Source: Saccoglossus kowalevskii (taxonomy: Eukaryota; Hemichordata; Enteropneusta; Harrimaniidae). Taken from it: a DNA stretch of 19,026 nucleotides. The position numbers were made by a program, and so were the translations under genes. The notes under the pieces were generated by a model that made no database searches, was not told the origin of the DNA, and saw only the letters and a program-made list of their open reading frames with translations. Shown here in pieces: positions 1 to 10,358 of the stretch; within the stretch, counting starts at the first letter, position 1; the number at the start of each line of letters is the position of its first letter. The stretch covers positions 1 through 19,026 of the forward strand of contig NW_003109177.1 in the NCBI RefSeq assembly GCF_000003605.2, in the 5' to 3' direction.

Positions 1-2
1 CA

Positions 3-1470
3 GTAGTTGATTTAAGCATGCACATTGCAGCAAATAATCAGCATTCTGGTGGGTATATTTGTACTTCCTAACTTGTTGATTTAAAGCATGCACATTTCAG
101 CAAATACTCAGAATTCTGGTCGGTATATTCGTATTTCGTAACTAGTTGATTTAAAGCATGCTCATTACAGCAAATAATCAGCATTCTGGTGGGTATATTT
201 GTACTTCCTAACTAGTTAATTTAAAGCATGCACATTGCAGCAAATAATCAGCATTCTGGTGAGTATATTTGTACTTCCTAACTAGTTGATTTAAAGCATG
301 CACATTTCAGCAAATAATCAGTATATTGCTAGGTATATTTGTACTTCCTAACTAGTTGATTTAAAGCATGCACATTGCAGCAAATAATCAGTATACTGGC
401 GGGTATAGTTGTACTTCCTAAGTAGTTGATTTAAAGCATGCACATAGCAGCAAATAATCAGTATTCTGGTGGGTATATTTGTACTTCCTACTTAGTTGAT
501 TTAAAGCATGCACATTGCAGCAAATAATCAGTATTCTGGTGGGTATATTTGTACTTCCTAACTAGTTGATTTAAAGCATGCACATTTCAGCAAATAATCA
601 GTATATTGCTAGGTATATTTGTACTTCCTAGCTAGTTAATTTAAAGCATGGAAATTGCAGCAAATAATCAGTATTCTGGTGGGTATATTTGTACTTCCTA
701 ACTAGTTAATTTAAAGCATGCACATTGCAGCAAATAATCAGTATAGTGCTGGATTTATTTGTACTTCCTAACTAGTTAATTTAAAGCATGCACATTACAG
801 CAAATAATCAGTATTCTGGTGGGTATATTTGTACTACCTGACTAGTTAATTTAAAGCATGCACATTGCAGCAAATAATCAGTATTCTAGTGGGTGTATTT
901 GTACTTCCTAACTAGTTGATTTAAAGAATGCACATTGCAGCAAATGGTCAGCATTCTGGTGGGTATATTTTGTACTTCCACTAGTTGATTTAAAGCATGC
1001 ACATTGCAGCAAATAATCAGTATACTGCTGGGTATATTTCTACTTCCTAACTAGTTGATTTAAAGCATGTACATTACAGCAAATGATCAGTATTTTGGTG
1101 GGTATATTTGTTATTCCTAAATAGTTAATTTAATGCATGCACATTGCAGCAAATAATCAGTATAGTGCTGGGTATATTTGTACTTCCTAGCTAGTTAATT
1201 TAAAGCACGGGCATTGCAGCAAATAATCAGTATTCTGGTGGGTATATTTGTTCTTCCTAAGTAGTTGATTTTAAGCATGCACATTGCAGCAAATAATCAG
1301 TATTTTGGTGGGTATATTTGTACTGCCTAAGTAGTTGATTTTAAGCATGTACATTGCAGCAAATAATCAGTATTCTGGTGGGTATATTTGTACTTCCTAA
1401 CTAGTTGATTTTAAGCATGCACATTGCAGCAAATAATCAGTATATTGCTAGGTATATTTGTACTTCCTAG
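3..1470. repeat. Long-HOR tail, k-j-a cassette and shared core (21 monomers)
   Basis: Monomers at 3-491 match long-unit slots S4-S10 in order. S5 at 72 carries the AATTCTGGTC and TATTTCG variants, S6 at 142 TCATTAC, S7 at 212 GGTGAG, S8 at 282 TATATTGCTA, and S10 at 422 ACATAGC. Then come the cassette k (492, starting TTAG), j (562) and a (632), followed by b, c, d (702-911). The monomer at 912 is a 69-bp oddity with AAATGGTCAG and an altered tail. Then e, f, g, h (981-1260), S18, S19 and a j-like monomer at 1401 lead into the first short HOR. The monomer at 3 has lost one A of TTTAAA. Monomer variants are directly visible; slot order was inferred by comparison with 6791-8958 and 12950-15049. 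Confidence 0.85.
492..701. repeat. k-j-a cassette (210 bp), representative copy
   Basis: Three monomers: k begins TTAG after an S10 ending CCTAC, j has ACATTTC and TATATTGCTA, and a has GCATGGAAATTGC. The cassette follows S10 at 422, 4901, 10849, 15534 and 16583, whereas S10 at 7001, 9169, 13580 and 17983 continues directly into b. Presence or absence is a 210-bp (three-monomer) difference that keeps the 70-bp register, as expected of unequal crossing-over between the similar tails of S10 and a. Confidence 0.85.
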
Positions 1471-2170
1471 CTAGTTAATTTAAAGCATGGAAATTGCAGC
1501 AAATAATCAGTATTCTGGTGGGTATATTTGTACTTCCTAACTAGTTAATTTAAAGCATGCACATTGCAGCAAATAATCAGTATAGTGCTGGGTTTATTTG
1601 TACTTCCTAACTAGTTAATTTAAAGCATGCACATTACAGCAAATAATCAGTATTCTGGTGGGTATATTTGTACTTCCTGACTAGTTAATTTAAAGCATGC
1701 ACATTGCAGCAAATAATCAGTATTCTGGTGGGTTTATTTGTACTTCCTAACTAGTCGATTTAAAGAATGCACATTGCAGCAAATAATCAATATACTGCTG
1801 GGTATATTTCTACTTCCTAACTAGTTGATTTAAAGCATGTACATTACAGCAAATAATCAGTATTTTGGTGGGTATATTTGTTATTCCTAAATAGTTAATT
1901 TAAAGAATGCACATTGCAGCAAATAATCAGTATAGTGCTGGGTATATTTGTACTTCCTAGCTAGTTAATTTAAAGCACGGACATTGCAGCAAATAATCAG
2001 TATTCTGGTGGGTATATTTGTACTTCCTAAGTAGTTGATTTTAAGCATGCACATTGCAGCAAATAATCAGTATTCTGGTGGGTATATTTGTACTTCCTAA
2101 CTAGTTGATTTAAAGCATGCACATTTCAGCAAATAATCAGTATATTGCTAGGTATATTTGTACTTCCTAG
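1471..2170. repeat. Short HOR copy 1 (10-mer, 700 bp, a-j)
   Basis: Ten monomers in order. a: GCATGG then AAATTGC. b: TATAGTGCTG with GGTTTATTT. c: ACATTAC, ending CCTGA. d: GGTTTATTT. e: CTAGTCGATT, GAATGC, ATCAATATACTGCTG and ATTTC. f: GCATGT, TATTTTGG, TTATTCC. g: ATAGTTAATT, ending CCTAG. h: GCACGG. i: TTTTAAGC. j: ACATTTC, TATATTGCTA, ending CCTAG. Comparing base by base, I find no difference from 3081-3780. The exact match extends on both sides, 1353-2251 against 2963-3861 (899 bp, offset 1610). This implies very recent duplication or conversion. Confidence 0.92.
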
Positions 2171-3080
2171 CTAGTTAATTTAAAGCATGGAAATTGCAGC
2201 AAATAATCAGTATTCTGGTGGGTATATTTGTACTTCCTAACTAGTTAATTTCAAGCATGCACATTGCTGCAAATAATCAGTATAGTGCTGGGTTTATTTG
2301 TGCTTCCTAACTAGTTAATTTAAAGCATGCACATTACAGCAAATAATCAGTATTCTGGTGGGTATATTTGTACTTCCTGACTAGTTAATTTAACGCATGC
2401 ACATTGCAGCAAATAATCAGTATAGTGCTGGGTATATTTGTACTTGCTAGCTAGATAATTTAAAGTATGGACATTGCAGCAAATAATCAGTATTCTGGTG
2501 GGTATATTTGTACTTCCTGACTAGTTAATTTAAAGCATGCACATTGCAGCAAATAATCAGTATAGTGCTGGGTATATTTGTACTTGCTAGCTAGATAATT
2601 TAAAGTATGGACATTGCAGCAAATAATCAGTATTCTGGTGGGTATATTTGTACTTCCTGACTAGTTAATTTAAAGCATGCACATTGCAGCAAATAATCAG
2701 TATTCTGGTGGGTATATTTGTACTTCCTACTTAGTTGATTTAAAGCATGCACATTGCAGCAAATAATCAGTATTCTGGTGGGTATATTTGTACTTCCTAA
2801 CTAGTTGATTTAAAGCATGCACATTTCAGCAAATAATCAGTATATTGCTAGGTATATTTGTACTTCCTAGCTAGTTAATTTAAAGCATGGAAATTGCAGC
2901 AAATAATCAGTATATTGCTAGGTATATTTGTACTTCCTAGCTAGTTAATTTAAAGCATGGAAATTGCAGCAAATAATCAGTATTCTGGTGGGTATATTTG
3001 TACTTCCTAACTAGTTGATTTTAAGCATGCACATTGCAGCAAATAATCAGTATATTGCTAGGTATATTTGTACTTCCTAG
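2171..3080. repeat. Scrambled block of 13 monomers
   Basis: The order is a, b' (TCAAGC and GCTGC variants), c, then two copies of a dimer (2381-2660, listed separately). Next are a TTAATT monomer ending CCTAC (2661), k (2731), j (2801), an a/j hybrid with GCATGG plus TATATTGCTA (2871), a (2941) and a j-like monomer (3011). It follows neither the short nor the long unit and looks like a pile-up of small unequal exchanges between 10-mer copies. The segment 2171-2520 recurs at 4481-4830 with small changes, sharing the rare TCAAGC/GCTGC b' monomer. A third, partial copy starts at 5111. Confidence 0.85.
2381..2660. repeat. Tandem duplication of a 140-bp dimer
   Basis: Two consecutive copies of a two-monomer unit, 2381-2520 and 2521-2660. 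Each joins a monomer with TATAGTGCTG and an unusual TACTTGCTAG tail to one beginning CTAGATAATT with GTATGG and ending CCTGA. By eye the copies differ at a single base (TAACGC against TAAAGC near the start). The same pair also occurs singly at 4691/4761 and, as slots S21/S22, at 5881, 7771, 11760 and 14280. This is the smallest local expansion step visible in the array. Confidence 0.9.
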
Positions 3081-3780
3081 CTAGTTAATTTAAAGCATGG
3101 AAATTGCAGCAAATAATCAGTATTCTGGTGGGTATATTTGTACTTCCTAACTAGTTAATTTAAAGCATGCACATTGCAGCAAATAATCAGTATAGTGCTG
3201 GGTTTATTTGTACTTCCTAACTAGTTAATTTAAAGCATGCACATTACAGCAAATAATCAGTATTCTGGTGGGTATATTTGTACTTCCTGACTAGTTAATT
3301 TAAAGCATGCACATTGCAGCAAATAATCAGTATTCTGGTGGGTTTATTTGTACTTCCTAACTAGTCGATTTAAAGAATGCACATTGCAGCAAATAATCAA
3401 TATACTGCTGGGTATATTTCTACTTCCTAACTAGTTGATTTAAAGCATGTACATTACAGCAAATAATCAGTATTTTGGTGGGTATATTTGTTATTCCTAA
3501 ATAGTTAATTTAAAGAATGCACATTGCAGCAAATAATCAGTATAGTGCTGGGTATATTTGTACTTCCTAGCTAGTTAATTTAAAGCACGGACATTGCAGC
3601 AAATAATCAGTATTCTGGTGGGTATATTTGTACTTCCTAAGTAGTTGATTTTAAGCATGCACATTGCAGCAAATAATCAGTATTCTGGTGGGTATATTTG
3701 TACTTCCTAACTAGTTGATTTAAAGCATGCACATTTCAGCAAATAATCAGTATATTGCTAGGTATATTTGTACTTCCTAG
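3081..3780. repeat. Short HOR copy 2 (10-mer, 700 bp)
   Basis: Complete a-j unit, indistinguishable by eye from 1471-2170 and directly followed by another copy at 3781. With that copy it is the only place in the window where the 10-mer stands in perfect tandem. Neighbouring monomers inside one unit differ far more from each other than equivalent monomers differ between units, which is the defining property of a higher-order repeat. Confidence 0.93.
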
Positions 3781-4480
3781 CTAGTTAATTTAAAGCATGG
3801 AAATTGCAGCAAATAATCAGTATTCTGGTGGGTATATTTGTACTTCCTAACTAGTTAATTTAAAGCATGCACATAGCAGCAAATAATCAGTATAGTGCTG
3901 GGTTTATTTGTACTTCCTAACTAGTTAATTTAAAGCATGCACATTACAGCAAATAATCAGTATTCTGGTGGGTATATTTGTACTTCCTGACTAGTTAATT
4001 TAAAGCATGCACATTGCAGCAAATAATCAGTATTCTGGTGGGTTTATTTGTACTTCCTAACTAGTCGATTTAAAGAATGCACATTGCAGCAAATAATCAA
4101 TATACTGCTGGGTATATTTCTACTTTCTAACTAGTTGATTTAAAGCATGTACATTACAGCAAATAATCAGTATTTTGGTGGGTATATTTGTTATTCCTAA
4201 ATAGTTAATTTAAAGAATGCATATTGCAGCAAATAATCAGTATAGTGCTGGGTATATTTGTACTTCCTAGCTAGTTAATTTAAAGCACGGACATTGCAGC
4301 AAATAATCAGTATTCTGGTGGGTATATTTGTACTTCCTAAGTAGTTGATTTTAAGCATGCACATTGCAGCAAATAATCAGTATTCTGGTGGGTATATTTG
4401 TACTTCCTAACTAGTTGATTTAAAGCATGCACATTTCAGCAAATAATCAGTATATTGCTAGGTATATTTGTACTTCCTAG
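3781..4480. repeat. Short HOR copy 3 (10-mer, 700 bp)
   Basis: Complete a-j unit with three differences from copy 2: ACATAGC instead of ACATTGC in b (3851 monomer), TACTTTC instead of TACTTCC in e (4061 monomer), and ATATTGC instead of ACATTGC in g (4201 monomer). The same three private variants appear together in the partial copy at 9799-10358. The tract 3737-4340 matches 9755-10358 with no difference seen over 604 bp, so those distant copies are more closely related than this copy is to its neighbour. Confidence 0.93.
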
Positions 4481-5880
4481 CTAGTTAATTTAAAGCATGG
4501 AAATTGCAGCAAATAATCAGTATTCTGGTGGGTATATTTGTACTTCCTAACTAGTTAATTTCAAGCATGCACTTTGCTGCAAATAATCAGTATAGTGCTT
4601 GGTTTATTTGTACTTCCTAACTAGTTAATTTAAAGCATGCACATTACAGCAAATAATTAGTATTCTGGTGGGTATATTTGTACTTCCTGACTAGTTAATT
4701 TAACGCATGCACATTGCAGCAAATAATCAGTATAGTGCTGGGTATATTTGTACTTGCTAGCTAGATAATTTAAAGTATGGACATTGCAGCAAATAATCAG
4801 TATTCTGGTGGGTATATTTGTACTTCGTAAGTAGTTGATTTATAGCATGCACATTGCAGCAAATAATCAGTATACTGGTGGGTATAGTTGTACTTCCTAA
4901 GTAGTTGATTTAAAGCATGCACATAGCAGCAAATAATCAGTATTCTGGTGGGTATATTTGTACTTCCTACTTAGTTGATTTAAAGCATGCACATTGCAGC
5001 AAATAATCAGTATTCTGGTGGGTATATTTGTACTTCCTAACTAGTTGATTTAAAGCATGCACATTTCAGCAAATAATCAGTATATTGCTAGGTATATTTG
5101 TACTTCCTAGCTAGTTAATTTAAAGCATGGAAATTGCAGCAAATAATCAGTATTCTGGTGGGTATATTTGTACTTCCTAACTAGTTAATTTCAAGCATGC
5201 ACATTGCTGCAAATAATCAGTATAGTGCTGGGTTTATTTGTACTTCCTAACTAGTTAATTTAAAGCATGCACATTACAGCAAATAATCAGTATTCTGGTG
5301 GGTATATTTGTACTTCCTGACTAGTTAATTTAACGCATGCACATTGCAGCAAATAATCAGTATTCTGGTGGGTTTATTTGTACTTCCTAACTAGTTGATT
5401 TAAAGCATGCACATTGCAGCAAATAATCAGTATACTGCTGGGTATATTTCTACTTCCTAACTAGTTGATTTAAAGCATGTACATTACAGCAAATAATCAA
5501 TATTTTGGTGGGTATATTTGTTATTCCTAAATAGTTAATTTAAAGCATGCACATTGCAGCAAATAATCAGTATAGTGCTGGGTATATTTGTACTTCCTAG
5601 CTAGTTAATTTAAAGCACGGACATTGCAGCAAATAATCAGTATTCTGGTGGGTATATTTGTACTTCCTAAGTAGTTGATTTTAAGCATGCACATTGCAGC
5701 AAATAATCAGTATTTTGGTGGGTATATTTGTACTTCCTAAGTAGTTGATTTTAAGCATGTACATTGCAGCAAATAATCAGTATTCTGGTGGGTATATTTG
5801 TACTTCCTAAGTAGTTGATTTTAAGCATGCACATTGCAGCAAATAATCAGAATTTTGGTGGGTATATTTGTACTTCCTAA
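4481..5880. repeat. Mosaic block joining short- and long-unit monomers (20 monomers)
   Basis: The order is a, b', c, S21-like (4691), S22-like (4761), an S23/S9 hybrid with TATAGC head and TATACTGG/GTATAG tail (4831), S10 (4901), k (4971), j, a, b', c (to 5320), a monomer with the TAACGC head and the d tail (5321), then e, f, g, h (5391-5670), S18, S19 and S20 (AATTTTGG, 5811). The S23/S9 hybrid followed by S10 and k recurs at 16513-16722, so that junction was itself copied. The block passes from a short-HOR contraction into the long-HOR order at 5391. Confidence 0.82.
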
Positions 5881-6790
5881 GTAGTTGATTTAAAGCATGC
5901 ACATGGCAGCAAATAATCAGTATAGTGCTGGGTATATTTGTACTTGCTAGCTAGATAATTTAAAGTATGGACATTGCAGCAAATAATCAGTATTCTGGTG
6001 GGTATATTTGTACTTCCTAAGTAGTTGATTTATAGCATGCACATTGCAGCAAATAATCAGTATTCTGGTGGGTATATTTGTACTTCCTAAGTAGTTGATT
6101 TTAAGCATGTACATTGCAGCAAATAATCAGTATTCTGGTGGGAATATATGTACTTCCTAACTAGTTGATTTATAGCATGCATTTTGCAGCAAATAATTAG
6201 AATACTGCTGGGTGTATTTGTACTTCCTAGCTAGTTAATTTAAAGCATGGACATTGCAGCAAATAATCAGTATTCTGGTGGGTATATTTGTACTACCCAA
6301 CTAGTTGTTTTAAAGCATGAACATTGCAGCAAATAAACAGTATACTGGTGGGTATATTTGTTCTACCTAACTAGTTGATTTAAAGCATACACATTGCAGC
6401 AAATAATCAGTATTCTGGTGGGTATATTTGTACTTCCTAAGTAGTTGATTTAAAGTATGCATATTGCAGCAAATAATCAGCAATCTGGTGGGTACATTTG
6501 TACTTCCTAACTAGTTGATTTAAACCATGCACATTGCAGCAAATGATCAGTATTCTGGTGGGTATATTTGTACTTCCTAAGTAGTTGATTTAAAGCATGC
6601 ACATGGCAGCAAATAATCAGCATTCTGGTGGGTATATTTCTACTTCCTAACTAGTTGATTTAAAGCATGCACATTGCAGCAAATAATCAGTATTCTGGTG
6701 GGCATATTTGTACTTCCTAACTAGTTGATTTAAAGCATGCACATTGCAGCAAATAATCAGTATTCTGGTGGGTATATTTGTACTTCCTAA
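5881..6790. repeat. Long-unit section with extra x monomers (13 monomers)
   Basis: S21-S23 (5881-6090) are followed by four monomers absent from the main long unit: x1 (6091, GGAATATATG), x2 (6161, AATAATTAG, AATACTGCTG), x3 (6231, ending TACTACCCAA) and x4 (6301, CTAGTTGTTT, AATAAACAG). S24-S27 and two near-consensus monomers follow. The x1-x4 run is also present at 11970-12249 after the same S21-S23, but there it is followed by two further monomers (12250, 12320) before S24. The simplest reading is one alternative form of the long unit, shortened here by 140 bp. Confidence 0.82.
6721..6790 (+). repeat. Reference monomer (exact consensus)
   Basis: This monomer matches the majority base at each position and defines the numbering used in this annotation. 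Landmarks are: an 8-bp palindrome AACTAGTT across the junction (positions 69-70 and 1-6), TTTAAA at 9-14, GCATGC at 15-20, TTGCAGC at 24-30, AAATAATCAG at 31-40, a variable box at 41-50 (TATTCTGGTG here), GGTATATTTG at 51-60, GTAC at 60-63 and TTCCTAA at 64-70. It contains no CpG. Variation elsewhere is concentrated at positions 1, 7, 12-13, 16-26, 41-52, 57, 60-64 and 68-70. Positions 28-33 and 53-56 change little. The orientation called + is arbitrary. Confidence 0.95.
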
Positions 6791-8958
6791 CTAGTTGATT
6801 TAAAGCATGCACATTGCAGCAAATAATCAGCATTCTGGTGAGTATATTTGTACTTCCTAACTAGTTGATTTAAAGCATGCACATTTCAGCAAATAATCAG
6901 TATATTGCTAGGTATATTTGTACTTCCTAACTAGTTGATTTAAAGCATGCAAATTGCAGCAAATAATCAGTATACTGGTCTGTATAGTTGTACTTCCTAA
7001 GTAGTTGATTTAAAGCATGCACATAGCAGCAAATAATCAGTATTCTGGTGCGTATATTTGTACTTCCTAACTAGTTAATTTAAAGCATGCACATTGCAGC
7101 AAATAATCAGTATAGTGCTGGGTTTATTTGTACTTCCTAACTAGTTAATTTAAAGCATGCACATTACAGCAAATAATCAGTATTCTATTGGGTATATTTG
7201 TACTTCCTGACTAGTTAATTTAAAGCATGCACATTGCAGCAAATAATCAGTATTCTGGTGGGTTTATTTGTACTTCCTAACTAGTTGATTTAAAGCATGC
7301 ACATTGCAGCAAATAATCAGTATACTGCTGGGTATATTTCTACTTCCTAACTAGTTGATTTAAAGCATGTACATTACAGCAAATGATCAGTATTTTGGTG
7401 GGTATATTTGTTATTCCTAAATAGTTAATTTAATGCATGCACATTGCAGCAAATAATCAGTATAGTGCTGGGTATATTTGTACTTCCTAGCTAGTTAATT
7501 TAAAGCACGGACATTGCAGCAAATAATCAGTATTCTGGTGGATATATTTGTACTTCCTAAGTAGTTGATTTTAAGCATGCACATTGCAGCAAATAATCAG
7601 TATTTTGGTGGGTATATTTGTACTACCTAAGTAGTTGATTTTAAGCATGTACATTGCAGCAAATAATCAGTATTCTGGTGGGTATATTTGTACTTCCTAA
7701 GTAGTTGATTTTAAGCATGCACATTGCAGCAAATAATCAGAATTTTGGTGGGTATATTTGTACTTCCTAAGTAGTTGATTTAAAGCATGCACATGGCAGC
7801 AAATAATCAGTATAGTGCTGGGTATATTTGTACTTGCTAGCTAGATAATTTAAAGTATGGACATTGCAGCAAATAATCAGTATTCTGGTGGGTATATTTG
7901 TACTTCCTAAGTAGTTGATTTATAGCATGCACATTGCAGCAAATAATCAGTAATCTGGTGGGTATATTTGTACTTCCTAACTAGTTGATTTAAAGCATAC
8001 ACATTGCAGCAAATAATCAGTATTCTGGTGGGTATATTTGTACTTCCTAAGTAGTTGATTTAAAGTATGCATATTGCAGCAAATAATCAGCAATCTGGTG
8101 GGTACATTTGTACTTCCTAACGAGTTGATTTAAACCATGCACATTGCAGCAAATGATGAGTATTCTGGTGGGTATATTTGTACTTCCTAAGTAGTTGATT
8201 TAAAGCATGCACATTGCAGCAAATAATCAGCATTCTGGTGGGTATATTTTTACTTCCTAACTAGTTGATTTAAAGCATGCACATTGCAGCAAATAATCAG
8301 CATTCTGGTGGGTATATTTCTACTTCCTAACTAGTTGATTTAAAGCGTGTACATTGCAGCAAATAATCAGCATTCTGGTGGGTATATTTGTACTTCCTAA
8401 ATAGTTGATTTAAAGCATGCACATTTCAGCAAATAATCAGTATTCGGGTGGGTATATTTGTACTTCCTACGTAGTTGATTTAAAGCATGTATATTGCAGC
8501 AAATAGTCAGTATTCTGGTGGGTATATTTGTACTACCCAACTAGTTTTTAAGGCATGAACATTGCAGCAAATAATCAGTATACTGGTGGGTATATTTGTA
8601 CTACCGAACCAGTTGTTTTAAAGCATGAACATTGCAGCAATTAATCAGGATTCTGGTGGGTATATTTGTACTACCTAACTAGTTGATTTAAAGCATGCAC
8701 ATTGCAGCAAATATTCAGCATTCTGGTGGGTATATTTGTACTTCCTAAGTAGTTGATTTAAAGCATGCACATTGCAGCAAATAATCAGCATTCTGGTGGG
8801 TATATTTGTACTTCCTAACTAGTTGATTTAAAGCATGCACATTTCAGCAAATATTCAGAATTCTGGTCGGTATATTTGTATTTCGTAACTAGTTGATTTA
8901 AAGCATGATCATTACAGCAAATAATCAGCATTCTGGTGGGTATATTTGTACTTCCTAA
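6791..8958. repeat. Long HOR, complete 31-mer (2168 bp)
   Basis: Thirty-one distinct monomers in the order S7-S31 then S1-S6. Diagnostics: S7 GGTGAG; S8 TATATTGCTA; S9 AAATTGC with GTATAG; S10 ACATAGC; S11-S17 are b-h; S18 TATTTTGG; S19 TTAAGCATGT; S20 AATTTTGG; S21 ACATGGC with TACTTGCTAG; S22 CTAGATAATT; S23 TATAGC; S24 GCATAC; S25 GTATGCATATTG with GGTACATTT; S26 CGAGTTG and AAACC; S29 GCGTGT; S30 TATTCGGG; S31 ATAGTCAG and TACTACCC; S1 68-bp deletion monomer; S2 CCAGTTG and AATTAATCAG; S5 TGGTCGG and TATTTCG; S6 GATCATTAC. The next unit starts at 8959, and S10 and c there repeat this copy's private variants (GTGCGTAT, TATTCTATTG), proving tandem descent at a 2168-bp offset. Confidence 0.9.
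8541..8608. repeat. 68-bp marker monomer S1, copy 1
   Basis: Two bases are missing near the start, giving CTAGTTTTTAAGGCATGAAC where the relative S2 has a longer CTAGTTGTTTTAAAG head. This rare deletion, with the AAGG substitution, occurs only four times in the window and always between S31 and S2, so it marks the register of the long HOR. It shares the following CCAGTTG monomer with the copy at 15050. Confidence 0.92.
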
Positions 8959-9518
8959 CTAGTTAATTTAAAGCATGCACATTGCAGCAAATAATCAGCA
9001 TTCTGGTGAGTATATTTGTACTTCCTAACTAGTTGATTTAAAGCATGCACATTTCAGCAAATAATCAGTATATTGCTAGGTATATTTGTACTTCCTAACT
9101 AGTTGATTTAAAGCATGCAAATTGCAGCAAATAATCAGTATACTGGTGGGTATAGTTGTACTTCCTAAGTAGTTGATTTAAAGCATGCACATAGCAGCAA
9201 ATAATCAGTATTCTGGTGCGTATATTTGTACTTCCTAACTAGTTAATTTAAAGCATGCACATTGCAGCAAATAATCAGTATAGTGCTGGGTTTATTTGTA
9301 CTTCCTAACTAGTTAATTTAAAGCATGCACATTACAGCAAATAATCAGTATTCTATTGGGTATATTTGTACTTCCTGACTAGTTAATTTAAAGCATGCAC
9401 ATTGCAGCAAATAATCAGTATTCTGGTGGGTTTATTTGTACTTCCTAACTAGTTGATTTAAAGCATGCACATTGCAGCAAATAATCAGTATACTGCTGGG
9501 TATATTTCTACTTCCTAG
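8959..9518. repeat. Partial second long-HOR copy (S7-S14)
   Basis: Eight monomers, S7 to S14 (e), in perfect register with 6791-7350. The private variants GTGCGTAT in S10 (9169) and TATTCTATTG in c (9309) are shared. At the end of e (9449 monomer) the tail becomes CCTAG instead of CCTAA and the next monomer is h, so f and g (140 bp) are skipped. The switch lies in the tail region, after the TATACTGCTG/ATTTC box of e and before the h head. Confidence 0.87.
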
Positions 9519-10358
9519 CTAGTTAATTTAAAGCACGGACATTGCAGCAAATAATCAGTATTCTGGTGGGTATATTTGTTCTTCCTAAGTAGTTGATTTT
9601 AAGCATGCACATTGCAGCAAATAATCAGTATTTTGGTGGGTATATTTGTACTGCCTAAGTAGTTGATTTTAAGCATGTACATTGCAGCAAATAATCAGTA
9701 TTCTGGTGGGTATATTTGTACTTCCTAACTAGTTGATTTTAAGCATGCACATTGCAGCAAATAATCAGTATATTGCTAGGTATATTTGTACTTCCTAGCT
9801 AGTTAATTTAAAGCATGGAAATTGCAGCAAATAATCAGTATTCTGGTGGGTATATTTGTACTTCCTAACTAGTTAATTTAAAGCATGCACATAGCAGCAA
9901 ATAATCAGTATAGTGCTGGGTTTATTTGTACTTCCTAACTAGTTAATTTAAAGCATGCACATTACAGCAAATAATCAGTATTCTGGTGGGTATATTTGTA
10001 CTTCCTGACTAGTTAATTTAAAGCATGCACATTGCAGCAAATAATCAGTATTCTGGTGGGTTTATTTGTACTTCCTAACTAGTCGATTTAAAGAATGCAC
10101 ATTGCAGCAAATAATCAATATACTGCTGGGTATATTTCTACTTTCTAACTAGTTGATTTAAAGCATGTACATTACAGCAAATAATCAGTATTTTGGTGGG
10201 TATATTTGTTATTCCTAAATAGTTAATTTAAAGAATGCATATTGCAGCAAATAATCAGTATAGTGCTGGGTATATTTGTACTTCCTAGCTAGTTAATTTA
10301 AAGCACGGACATTGCAGCAAATAATCAGTATTCTGGTGGGTATATTTGTACTTCCTAA
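9519..10358. repeat. Short-HOR section: h, S18, S19, j-like, a-h
   Basis: Monomers h (9519, tail TTCTTCC), S18 (TACTGCC), S19 and a j-like monomer match 1191-1470 with one visible difference. Then a-h (9799-10358) carries the three private variants of short HOR copy 3. The run 9755-10358 is identical by eye to 3737-4340 over 604 bp. This section therefore looks like a splice of two segments that lie about 2.5 kb apart near the window start. Confidence 0.87.

Noticed and set aside
8401-8470. CENP-B box in TTCG-containing variants (S30 TATTCGGGTG, S5 TATTTCGTAA)
   Set aside because: The required spacing of TTCG, A and CGGG is not met in any variant read.
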